64,000 nucleotides of DNA, taken from contig CATNEN010000001.1 of the NCBI GenBank assembly GCA_950097015.1, positions 25,619,501 through 25,683,500 on the forward strand. The letters run 5' to 3'. The notes beneath the pieces are model-generated. The model was not told where the DNA came from. It saw nothing but the letters and a program-made list of their open reading frames with translations, and searched no databases. The DNA comes from Macrostomum hystrix. Taxonomy: Eukaryota > Platyhelminthes > Macrostomidae. Shown here one piece after another: positions 1 to 9,635 of the stretch. Both the position numbers and the translations under genes were made by a program. Every line of letters begins with the position of its first letter. The first letter of the stretch is position 1.

Positions 1-90
1 CGGTAGAAGGGGAGTGGGATATTTTTGTATTCACTTTTCCCCACCGCATGCCAGGGCATGAATCTGACATTCTCCTTCGGTAGCATGTTT

Positions 91-370
91 TGAGACTGGG
101 GAGATGAGACTGGGGAGATGAGACAGGGAGATGAGACAGGGGAGATGAGACAGGGAGATGAGACAGGGAGATGAGACAGGGGAGATGAGACAGGGAGATG
201 AGACAGGGGAGATGAGATAGGGGAGATGAGACGGGAGTTGAGATGGGGGGGAAATGAGACAGAGGAGATGAGACAGGGGAGAGATGAGACAGAGGAGATG
301 AGACAGGGGAGATGAAACAGGGAGATGAGACAGGGGAGATGAGACGGGAGATGAGACAGGGGAGATGAGA
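91..370. repeat. minisatellite, 13-15 bp GGAGATGAGACAG unit
   Basis: Tandem copies of GGAGATGAGACAGG with small length variants. It marks the left limit of homology with the second duplicon copy, whose equivalent array at 24856-24955 is only about 100 bp. Bases 1-90 do not match the sequence left of 24856, so the duplication breakpoint lies in or at this array. Related GAGATGAGACA motifs recur in the 16-bp array near the right end of the window. Confidence 0.9.
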
Positions 371-669
371 CACATTATGCCCTCCCTGCTGCTAGGTGCA
401 GTTGAGGGTCAGCTGACCTATTAGCCATGGCCATGCTGAGCCATGCACTTTCTTCAATGAAATGTGCTATGAAATGCATTGTTCTCATTGCTAGCAGAAT
501 CTAATTGATACACATACAACTCATGTCGCTTATTCAGCGGCAAGGCTGGTAGGAGCCGGAAGTGTCAAGTCAGTGTTGATATTATATTATATTATGATTG
601 AGTTTTTGAATGCTATTATACTAATTACTCGTTGACAATCGCCATTTCCACTAACCAATGCCCATGCAG
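371..669 (+). other. intron sequence upstream of kinase exon (duplicon copy 1)
   Basis: This is non-coding sequence homologous to 24956-25249, with about nine substitutions and one 8-bp indel seen by eye. It ends in a splice acceptor, CCATGCAG, at 669. I see no exon inside it. In the second copy the equivalent stretch is the 3' end of a long intron of the ankyrin-kinase gene. Confidence 0.6.
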
Positions 670-1743
670 GTACGAAGGCAAGGAGTACTTTGAAAAGCCG
701 TGAGTACATACATTGCTGCTGCTTTTGTTGCATTTCTGCTCTCTGCAATCTGCAGCTCTTCTGCCCACCTGCCGCTTGCTTTCATCAGCCACTAAAAATT
801 CCTCAGGTTTCTCATTGAGCGCTGGGAATCCTTCAAACTCATCGGCAGGGGAGGCTTCGGCGATGTCCACGAAGTGCTCACGGACACGGGCATCAGGTGC
901 GCTGCGAAGACTCTCAGACTGCCAGTGCAGCTCGGTGATCAGCTGGACCCTTCAAAGAAAACGGAGATCGACAAGTTTATTGAGGGCGAGAAGAACCTGT
1001 GCCAGCTGCGGCACCCCAACATCGTCAGCTTCTTGCACATCGCTCAGCCTGAGTATGCGACAGTTGTTGTGTTCATGGAGCTGCTGGATGGCTGCAGCCT
1101 GGAGAGATTTCTCGACTCCAAGCCGCTGGGCGAAGAAGCCATTCGACAGTTCAGCGAGCAGGTGAGATTTGAGCAGCCTGCTCATGAGTGATGCAGTGAG
1201 TTGACTTTTTAGCGTCAGCTGACACCAGTTCCTCAACCCACCCACCTGCAGATCTGCAGCGCGCTGCACTACCTGCACAGCCGACAGCCGCCTGTGATCC
1301 ACAGAGACATCAACTGCAGCAACATCATTGTGCTCGGTGACAACAGGCGAGTCAAGCTGATCGACTTCGGCCTGTCAATCAAGCTGGAGCAGTCTGTCAG
1401 CCACCTCATAGCCTCCACTGCCACACCGAAGGGCACTCTGAACTTCATGGCGCCAGAGCTGCTGGCACCAGACGATGAAGGCAACCCGCGGTACAGCAGA
1501 GAGTCGGACATCTGGGCATTCGGCTGCTCAGTCTTCCAGATGGCCACGGGAGGCAGGCCCTACTCAAACGCCAGAAACTACTTCCACGTGGCTCAGAAGC
1601 TGAAGAAGGACGGAGCCCCCGCCCTGCCTGACGGCTGCTCGGCGGAGCTGCGGGACTTCTACAGCCGCTGCACGAAGCGAGACCGCAAGGAGAGAAAGTC
1701 AGCAGAGGAGCTGTGCCTTCACGGCTTCCTGCTGCGACGGTGA
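670..1743 (+). CDS. MAP3K-like protein kinase, 3' exons only (paralogue 1)
   Basis: Three exons, 670-699, 807-1161 and 1252-1743, join in frame across GTGAGT/GTGAGA donors and CAG acceptors and end in TGA. The product is a near-complete Ser/Thr kinase domain resembling STE11/MEKK kinases: glycine loop GRGGFGDV, lysine in CAAKTL, HRDINCSN catalytic loop, DFG, and MAPE at the end of the activation segment. The usual lysine of HRDxKxxN is asparagine here. The first exon begins with the last base of a split codon, so coding exons must lie further left. In the second copy they encode ankyrin repeats; here they are outside the window or absent. Relative to copy 2 there are about ten amino-acid changes and one codon indel, so both could be functional. 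STE11-like placement is by motif recognition only. Confidence 0.8.
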
Positions 1744-2500
1744 CCAAGCTGGCAGACAGACTGGCTGACACTGATAGACCCCCTCACATTTGTAAACTTC
1801 TGAACTTACTTCAGCAGTGTAATTATTTGCTGTTTAATTTTTCCCAACGGATTTAATGCTCATTCATGAGCTGCTCCAATCCCTACTCGCTATGGTTTAA
1901 TACTGGATAACCTGTGACCATCCTGTATGACTCTTGCATGACCATCCTGCATGACTCTTGTATGACCATCCTGCATGACTCTTGCATGACCATCCTGCAT
2001 GACTCTTGTATGACCAGCTCGTTTGGCTTTAATGACCAGTGCTCACATGTCCAGCTGCTCACATGTATGACAGATTCTTGCAGTTTCGCATTGTCCATCA
2101 GTTTAATTTGTCAGTGAAACACGAAACTGATGTGTTTATTACTACAGTTACTATTAGTAAACAGCCATAATATACCCAGCTTACTGTGCCAAGACAATTT
2201 TGAAACTTTTTCATTCCTCTTTGCTTTGTTGCATTCTCCGGCAGGGCAGGGGGTGGGCGGCTGCCTGGAGCCAAGCACAATGGGACAGAAGGTGCGGGTC
2301 AGCCTGAGCAGCTGCTCAGGGCTCGGTGAGACAGAAGAGCAACAATTATCAGATGAGCACTCTCTGTACTCACTCTGAGCACCTACACTCACGGTCCTCA
2401 CCTCATTGAACGAGAGACCGCAAAATTTATTATATTTCCTATCAATCGCCAGATATCAATGAAATGAGTCTATTTCTCAAAGCAGGTATTCACTGCCAGG
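1744..2500. other. region 3' of kinase, with a short 22-bp minisatellite
   Basis: No convincing gene. Bases about 1915-2010 hold four to five tandem copies of a 22-bp unit containing CATGACTCTTG. A short open stretch at 2245-2325 is bounded by CAG and GTGAGA like an exon, but I could not join it in phase to a neighbour. All of it is repeated unchanged at 26321-27077. Confidence 0.5.
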
Positions 2501-2979
2501 ATGGCATTGTGCGGGGCGGCCCTCTCCCTCTACCCCACCTTGCCCTGTCTCATACGATGCAGATTTCATTCACGAGCCACGAATCCTGAGCAGTTGAGGT
2601 GGTTGGCCAGGGACATTGGAATGGGGCTACTGTCACGCAGCGTGACCATGCAGGTCATGAAATGCCTGGCATTCCATTCTCTTCCAAAAGACGGCCTGGC
2701 AGCCTTTGCCGCTGCGCTCCATCCACTGTGAGGGCGGGGCAGCTCGTCCTCTCCAGCCGCACCTCCCCCTCCTGCCCTCCCAGCCTTCTGTTGTTCAGAA
2801 AGCACAGAGAGCAGCGCAGTGCCCACCCAGCCCTGCACAGCTCGGAGATGGAGCTGGGGAGGCTGAGAGCCGGTGAGACAACTGGCTTCCATTCTCAGAA
2901 ACACCTGAGGCTGAGTTACTCTCTCCTCACTGTCTCGGCCGCAGATGCAGAAGAGAGGCTGGGCAGTGGAGTCACGTGA
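2501..2979 (+). CDS. possible small spliced gene, unrecognised (copy 1)
   Basis: A 111-residue frame can be built from exons 2501-2727, 2799-2872 and 2945-2979. Both introns are about 71-72 bp, have GTGAG donors and CAG acceptors, and keep the frame open across phase 2 and phase 1 junctions to a TGA. I recognise no domain; the first exon has a moderately hydrophobic start and the rest is charged. Short frames can agree with splice sites by chance, and the identical second copy gives no evolutionary signal. Treat it as a hypothesis. Confidence 0.28.
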
Positions 2980-3480
2980 CCGCACAGAACTCGCACCTCA
3001 TTGGCTGAGCCGTGCACTGAGACTGCGGCCTCCACTCTCTCCCAGGACCGACCGAAGTTTCTCTTGGAATCGGTTGGCCTTGCAGCGCGATTGAAAGGCA
3101 GATTATGTCCCAACTGACTACTGTGAGTAGGACTAATGCGCTGGGCAGAATTTCTGAGAAATCCAGGCCTTGGGGAATCCCGAGATTGCGGAGAATCCGA
3201 AAGGTTGCGACTATTTTTTGCTTTAGCCAACACTTGAACTTCTGCTATAACTTCTGCACAATGATCAGCCCGTCTCCAACATCCCCAGACTTTTTTGCTG
3301 GCATGGAAAGCTGCTGTTTTAATTATACAGTCACCATGGAAACCAAACACAGCTGTGACTGCACTACTGTGGCTGCGAGTATTTGAAATCTCTTACCATT
3401 GATATCACAATATTCTCTGCAGGTTAACCTGCCAGAGCAGTTGATCTGCCTTGCACTTTTAAATCTTTCAGGCACTTCTA
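2980..3480 (+). other. spacer with a possible first coding exon at 3104-3121
   Basis: ATGTCCCAACTGACTACT is followed directly by GTGAGTAG, which looks like a short first exon encoding MSQLTT, but no convincing second exon follows before the minisatellites. GTCACCATGGAAAC at about 3331 resembles an RFX X-box with one mismatch. Repeated identically at +24577. Confidence 0.2.
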
Positions 3481-3486
3481 GAACTC

Positions 3487-4025
3487 GTATCGAGTTGGGG
3501 GATTGGGGATCGATTTGGGGGAATGGGGATCGATTTGGGGGAATGGGGATCGATTTGGGGAATGGGGATCGAGTTGTGGGGATTGTGATATGGGATTGCA
3601 GTGTGGTATTGGGATGTGGGATTGGGATTACAGTGTGGTATTGGGATGTGGGATTGGGATTACAGTGAGGTATTGGGATGTGGGTTGTGGGATTACAGTG
3701 AGGCATCGGGATTTGGGATTGGGATTACAGTGAGGTATCAGGATGTAGGATTACAGTGAGGTATTGGGATGTGGGATTGCAGTGGTATTGGGATGTGGGA
3801 TTGGGATTACAGTGAGGTATCGTGATTTGAGATTGGGATTACAGTGAGGCATCGGGATTTGGGATTGGGATTACAGTGAGGTATTGGGATGTGGGATTGC
3901 AGTGAGGTATTGGGATGTGGGATTGCAGTGAGGTATTGGGATGTGGGATTACAGTGTGGTATTGGGATGTGGGATTACAGTGTGGTATTGGGATGTGGGA
4001 TTACAGTGAGGTATTGGGATGTGGG
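3487..4025. repeat. GGGATTACAGTGAGGTATT minisatellite (copy 1)
   Basis: It starts with three to four copies of a GGGGATCGATTTG unit, then degenerate copies of a G-rich unit built from GGGATTACAGTG and GGTATTGGGATGTG. The G-rich strand is +. The order of variant units is the same in the second copy at 28064-28602. Confidence 0.9.
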
Positions 4026-4680
4026 ATTGAGTCAGCTGTGAGAATGGGGAGTCACCTGAGAGAATGGGGAGCCAGCTGTGAGAATGGGGAGTCAGCTGTG
4101 AGAATGGGGAGTCAGCTGAGAGAATGGGGAGTCAGCTGAGAGAATGGGGAGTCAGCTGTGAGAATAGGGAGTCAGCTGTGAGAATAGGGAGTCAGCTGTG
4201 AGAATAGGGAGTCAGCTGAGAGAATAGGGAGTCAGCTGTGAGAATGGGGAGTCAGCTGAGAGAATGGGGAGTCAGCTGAGAGAATGGGGAGTCAGCTGTG
4301 AGAATAGGGAGTCAGCTGTGAGAATAGGGAGTCAGCTGTGAGAATAGGGAGTCAGCTGAGAGAATAGGGAGTCAGCTGTGAGAATGGGGAGTCAGCTGAG
4401 AGAATAGGGAGTCAGCTGTGAGAATGGGGAGTCAGCTGTGAGAATGGGGAGTCAGCTGTGAGAATGGGGAGCCAGCTGTGAGAATGGGGAGTCAGCTGAG
4501 AGAATAGGGAGTCAGCTGTGAGAATGGGGAGTCAGTTGAGAGAATAGGGAGTCAGCTGTGAGAATAGGGAGACAGCTGAGAGAATAGGGAGTCAGCTGAG
4601 AGAATAGGGAGACAGCTGAGAGAATAGGGAGTCAGCTGTGAGAATGGGGAGTCAGCTGTGAGAATGGGGAGTCAGCTGAG
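4026..4680. repeat. 20-bp minisatellite GTCAGCTGAGAGAATGGGGA (copy 1)
   Basis: About 33 units of exactly 20 bp, varying at GTG/GAG and at GGGG/AGGG. The same variant order occurs at 28603-29257, so the arrays have not drifted apart. Confidence 0.95.
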
Positions 4681-5050
4681 TAAGGATCTGGTTGAGGCTA
4701 TGGAGATCGAAAAAAGAGTAAACATTTTCTGAAATTTGATAACCAATTCAGGCTGACAATTTGAAAGATCTTCATCCCGTGAGACCTGCAGTACTCAAAG
4801 CTCACTAGCTACTTATTTTTTTGAAGTCTCTAATTCGACTCCTGAGTCCTGGAGCATGAAATTCATTTTGAAGCAGCTCAGATTTTGGCCCTGCTCACCC
4901 TGAGCAGTGCTCACTGTTGTCTCCAGTTTGCACTGCAGGGCAGCTGGCTGAGGGAGGGCCGATGGACTCAGAATAAGGACCTCTAAAAATAGCACCTGCA
5001 CTCTGTGAGCAGAGTCGAAAACCCGATGAGATGCTCAGAATTCTAGTTGA
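4681..5050. other. unique spacer
   Basis: No gene or repeat recognised. Repeated without visible change at 29258-29627. Confidence 0.4.
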
Positions 5051-5170
5051 ATGGAATCGGCCATGGCAGAGAGAATTTTAGCAGCACAAATGCCTGATTC
5101 TGCAGCCTGGGCTCGAACCCACAGCCTGCGGAGTCCCAGCCGATTCTCCCAGCTGCCGTCACTCTGCAGG
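5051..5170 (-). mobile_element. possible tRNA-derived SINE (family D), copy 1
   Basis: Read on the minus strand, the block holds an A-box-like GGCAGCTGGGAGAATCGG and, about 30 bases on, a B-box-like GGGTTCGAGCCC, the spacing of a tRNA-type pol III promoter. No cloverleaf is evident. The second copy at 29628-29747 belongs to the segmental duplication and is not independent evidence of mobility. Confidence 0.35.
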
Positions 5171-5282
5171 ACATTTATAATTATGATTTATGATCCCAGC
5201 TGGCTCACCATGGGAGCGGGCAGAGGACATTGCAGCAGGAGGCGCCCACGACTGCAAGAGACAGAAGAGCGAGAGAATGAAG

Positions 5283-5612
5283 GGATTAGCATGTCCTACA
5301 AGGATTAGCATGTCCTACAAGGATTAGCATGTCCTACAAGGATTAGCATGTCTTAAAGGGATTAGCATGTCCTACAAGGATTAGCATGTCCTACAAGGAT
5401 TAGCATGTCCTACAAGGATTAGCATGTCTTAAAGGGATTAGCATGTCCTACAAGGATTAGCATGTCCTACAAGGATTAGCATGTCTTAAAGGGATTAGCA
5501 TGTCCTACAAGGATTAGCATGTCCTACAAGGATTAGCATGTCCTACAAGGATTAGCATGTCTTAAAGGGATTAGCATGTCCTACAAGGATTAGCATGTCC
5601 TACAAGGATTAG
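5283..5612. repeat. 19-bp minisatellite GGATTAGCATGTCCTACAA
   Basis: About 17 near-uniform units, some with TCTTAAAG in place of TCCTACAAG. It begins exactly where identity with the second duplicon copy stops. Copy 2 has about 140 bp of single-copy sequence and then a longer, more degenerate array of the same unit (30003-30680). Confidence 0.95.
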
Positions 5613-6442
5613 CAAGTATTTGTCCTTTAGTAAATTAGAATTCATTAAAGATTTGGGGAAGTGTTTTGGCTTAACGAAACGAATTATTTTATTTTTTATA
5701 TGGCGCTATATAATAGACATACAATTCAGACTGAACGGACAATATTTAAGCAGTTTTTTTCCGAGAAGAGAGATCTAAACTAATGCCTACTACTTAAACC
5801 GATTGTGGTCTGTGGAGGTTTCGTCTTTCAGCTTTTTGGTGAATCTGACTGTTAAACTGAACCTTCCATGCACAGTATAATCCAGTGATATAACTTATAT
5901 GTTTTAATATAAAAAAACAACAGTAAGAGTGCTTCATCTCTACTGTGCTATTAATACGAACATAATTACTTAATAGAGTTTTTGTAATCTCCAGCTGGTA
6001 TTTTTAATAAATCTTTATCAGAATTGCTAAGTTGTCACAATAATTCATTATGCAAAGACAATTTAGAAAGAATAACCCTACACAGAATTTTATTTGCTGA
6101 AATGGTCACATGTGATAAAATTAAACACCTGTCTTAATTTCTGTATTTTTAATGCTTAATGCTAATGGTTCTTTCAACTGAACGATCCACTTAAAAAATA
6201 AATATGTGGTAATTTTTTAAACGATTTTGCTAGTGCATTTAAACAATTATGCCTTACACAATGAATTTGTTTCCAAGAAATTATTATAAGTAGTGTAAGT
6301 TGTAAAATATTTGAAAGCTGGTAATGTGTCTGTGTATATTTCTTAGAATTATATATTATTTTTGTTTATCTTGCTACAAAATGATTGTCTACTTGTACAT
6401 TAGTTATTTATTGAATATTATAACAACTTTGGTAGCCCTAGT
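5613..6442. repeat. AT-rich 830-bp repeat, copy 1
   Basis: Starts AAGTATTTGTCCT and ends TAGCCCTAGT. Roughly 94% identical by eye to 38111-38954. No terminal inverted repeats, no target duplication and no long ORF were seen. It may be a dispersed non-autonomous element, or an older part of the kinase duplicon that in copy 2 is separated by about 7.4 kb of inserted DNA. It ends 8 bases upstream of the first zinc-finger exon. Confidence 0.75.
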
Positions 6443-6450
6443 AACCCTAG

Positions 6451-8762
6451 AGCTGTCTCACCTGGGATCTTCCAGTGCGCGAGCAGACGCTGTACCTGAA
6501 GGCTGATCGACCGCTGCGGCCGGGCGATCGACTCACCACTCGACTGACCAGCAGCGACGATGCCGACGAAGAAATGACCGCCGCCGACAATGCCGAGGCT
6601 GCTGATCCGCAGGAACTCCAGCAGGTCCGCGTAGAAGACGACGATTGCGATGATGACGAGTCCGCGGTGCGTCCTGAAGCAGCCGAGCCGCGGAAGAGAG
6701 CGGCGAGCGTCGACGCCTGCGGCTCCGACAGTCGGCTGGCCAAGACGCCGCGCCTGCAGACGGGCCGCGCCCAGCAGGCCGAAGCCGCCGTCCGCTCTCG
6801 GATCCGCAGCTGCGCCAGGTGCGGCCTGTACTTCACCTCGGCCTGGATGCTGCGCACCCACCGCCAGTTCCACGGCCTGTTCGACAGCGGCGCAGCCGCC
6901 CAGCTGCGAAGACGGCGGCGACGACCGCTGCGCGACAGTCGGCCGGAGCTGGTGCTGGCGGCTCCCGTGCTCAGTGACTGGGGCAGCATCTCCTACGTGC
7001 CAGTCAGCCCAGCGCAGTACTCGACTGAGGCTCCGCAGCGGCTGCAACTGCGGCAGCGAAGGCGGCAGCAGCAGCGCCTGGAGGAGCAACTGATGATGGA
7101 GCAGCAGGAAGCTGGATGTTAGCGGGTGAGTATCTGTGCAAATACAATCTCTCTAATCAATGGCTTCAGTTTCTCGCACCGCCTCTGATCTCTGAAACCC
7201 GCGATTCTGTGAAACCCAGCAGCGGCTGCTCGCCAGATCTGCCATCTGAGACCGCGGCGCTGGACCTGACCCTGCCCAGAGCGCCGTCTCCGCCGAGGAG
7301 CACCGTCAGTGCGGGACCATTGTCCAGAGCGGCCCCCAGCCTTCAGCAGCAGCAGCAGCCCAGGCAGCGCAGCCGGCCGCCAGTCGACGGCCTCGACCAG
7401 CAGAGCCGCCCGGGCCCAGAGCAGTCGCCGAGTCCGAGGAAATCTCAGCCTTCGGCCGGCCCCGTGTCCAGCCTGATGAGTGTGTGCAAGGACTGCAAGA
7501 TCGGCTTCTTCAACTACAACAACTACGTTGTGCACCGCTCTCTATACTGCCAGAGCAGCCGCTTGGCTCAGGGGGCTGGCACACCCGGCAACTCGGGCCG
7601 CACAGCCAAGCTGCCACTGCAGCAGCAGCAGCAGCCAACCATCCAGCTGCAGGAGCAAAAGCAGACTCCAATCCTAGCAGTTCCTGTTCTGCCAACACCC
7701 AAGCTCGAGGCCCAACCCCCTGCGGCAGCCGGCAGCGCGAGTCACTCTCCCACTGGATCAGCCGAGCGCAAATTCCAGTGCCCCTACTGCCAGATCCGAT
7801 TCCACTCGCCATCCACCCTCACAGCGCATCAGGCGTTCTACTGCCCGGAGAATCCAGACAAAACTGCGCCCTCCAACACGGCCACCAACACTCTGCCATC
7901 GACTGCCGCAGCTCCAGCTGCTGCTGCTGCTGCTGCTGCCTCTGCATCGACTGCCGACAGTTCGGCATCAGCCACGTCAGCTGCCGCCACCGGCGACGCG
8001 GCAGGGTCCGGCTGCAGTCAGCCGTCCTGGCTGCCGATCTCTCTGGACGTCGGTGGAAGCGGAGCCGGCGGCTACAAGTGCTCCATCTGCGGCTACATCG
8101 GCCAGACTGAGCGCGGCATGAAGATGCACGCCAAGGTGCACTGCGGCTTCGGCGGCGGCAGCGGCCTCGGCACCGTGGCGGCTCCCAGCGGCGGCAGCTC
8201 CTCCTCAGCGCTGTCCCCATCGGAGACTTCAACAGGCGACGGCATCCGGCTGCCGAACGCCTTCGCCGGCGACCTGCTGTGCAGCATGAGCCCAGAGGAG
8301 CTGGGCATGCTGCAGCACAAAACACAGCCCTACAGCAAGCGGAGAACTTTTAAACGAGTGGCGCCGCCACTGGCGCAGCAGCAGCAGCAGACACTCCAGC
8401 TGCCACTGTCGCTTCACCCGGAGCTGCTCCGACATCAGCTCCAACAGCTGCATCAGCAGCACCAGCTGGCCATCTCTGCTGCCGGAGTCAGCGCCACAGC
8501 CGGTGCTGCTGCGGCCGTTGCTGGAGCTGGCTTTCGACTGAGCCGATGCGGCAGAGACATCGAAGACGCTCAGCAGCAGCAGCAGCTGGATCAGCTGGTC
8601 TGTGTTCGCTGCGGCGAGTCATTTGAACAGCTGGAGTCCCTGCTGGAGCATCAGGAGACCGCCTGCGCCGGCCTGAGCACCACTGCCGCGGCTGCCGTAG
8701 AAGCGGCGGCTGCGGCCGTCAAGCTGGAGGTGCGGGCAGCTGACAGCCTTGGCAGAGTTTAG
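6451..8762 (+). CDS. FOG/u-shaped-like multi-zinc-finger cofactor (5' partial)
   Basis: Two exons: 6451-7125 after an acceptor CCCTAG, and 7170-8762 ending in TAG. The intron is 44 bp with a perfect GTGAGT donor and TTCAG acceptor, phase 0. The start of exon 1 (LYLKADRPLRPGDRL) resembles the end of a PR/SET-like domain. Exon 1 has one C2H2 finger (about 6814-6880). Exon 2 has fingers near 7484-7552, 7780-7845, 8078-8145 and 8602-8670, three of them C2HC with the final cysteine in HRSLYC, HQAFYC and HQETAC. PR domain plus C2HC fingers is the signature of Friend-of-GATA cofactors, which bind GATA factors in the nucleus. ALDLT (about 7257-7271) resembles the CtBP-docking motif PxDLS. Poly-Gln and poly-Ala runs are common. 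Oddity: an in-frame TAG at 7120-7122, one codon before the donor. Upstream exons are not identified. Confidence 0.6.
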
Positions 8763-8925
8763 TGGATGCGGCTCAACATTTTCTATGCGTAATATACTAC
8801 TGCCCTTCTCTATGATGCCATTTCAATACATCAATGGGCTGCAGATGGGATTCGAATACAACCTTTGAATGCTTCTGTGACTGGGAATCAGGATTCTTCG
8901 AATCATGGGAATCTGACGACAGGGG
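8763..8925. other. 3' flank of the zinc-finger gene
   Basis: No feature seen. A possible AATAAA polyadenylation signal for this gene lies beyond the following array, near 9326. Confidence 0.3.
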
Positions 8926-9265
8926 ATTCTGTGAATCATGGGGATTGGGGAAAGATTGGATTCTGTGAATCATGGGGATTGGGGAAAGATGGGATTCTGT
9001 GAATCATGGGGATTGGGGAAAGATGGGATTCTGTGAATCATGGGGATTGGGGAAAGATGGGATTCTGTGAATCATGGGGATTAGGGAAAGATGGGATTCT
9101 GTGAATCATGGGGATTAGGGAAAGATGGGATTCTGTGAATCATGGGGATTGGGGAAAGATGGGATTCTGTGAATCATGGGGATTGGGGAAAGATGGGATT
9201 CTTTTAATTATGGAAATTGTTAAAATGGGAATGGGATTCTATGAATCATGGGGATTGAGGAAAGA
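8926..9265. repeat. 34-bp minisatellite
   Basis: About nine units containing GATTCTGTGAATCATGGGGA then TTGGGGAAAGATGG; the last units are degenerate. Confidence 0.93.
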
Positions 9266-9499
9266 TGAATTTTTAAAAATATCTTTTCATCCCATCCGCA
9301 CTCCAGTAGGACATGAGTTTAAACAATAAATAATTTCAAATTTAGATTCTGAAGACTTATATTGTTTAGCCAAGTGACACACCCGCCAATTACAATTTAC
9401 TGCACAGTGAATACACTTTGAATTGCTTAAAAACTATTGTACAGAAAAATCTGTACATCAATACTTGTGAGTAGTATGTGACATGCAAATATATTCATT

Positions 9500-9560
9500 G
9501 TTGCCCTGGCAACCAAATTTGCAAAGCTGCTCCAATCACGGACAGCAATCACGCCTATAA
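9500..9560 (+). promoter_or_regulatory. X-box and TATA-like pair
   Basis: GTTGCCCTGGCAAC at 9500-9513 fits the RFX consensus GTNRCC-N-RGYAAC exactly, and CTATAAA occurs at about 9554-9560. No gene is recognised immediately downstream, where a 1.5-kb array begins. The same combination occurs before the ankyrin-kinase gene. Confidence 0.35.
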
Positions 9561-9635
9561 ACTATTTGTGATTATTGTGTTCTAGTCTACTGTCTGATCT
9601 ATTTTTAGATTTATGTCATGTTTTTATGTCACTCT

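Noticed and set aside
2245..2325. Exon bounded by GGCAG and GTGAGA upstream of the small spliced ORF
   Set aside because: Donor phase does not match the acceptor of the following candidate exon in a frame that stays open.
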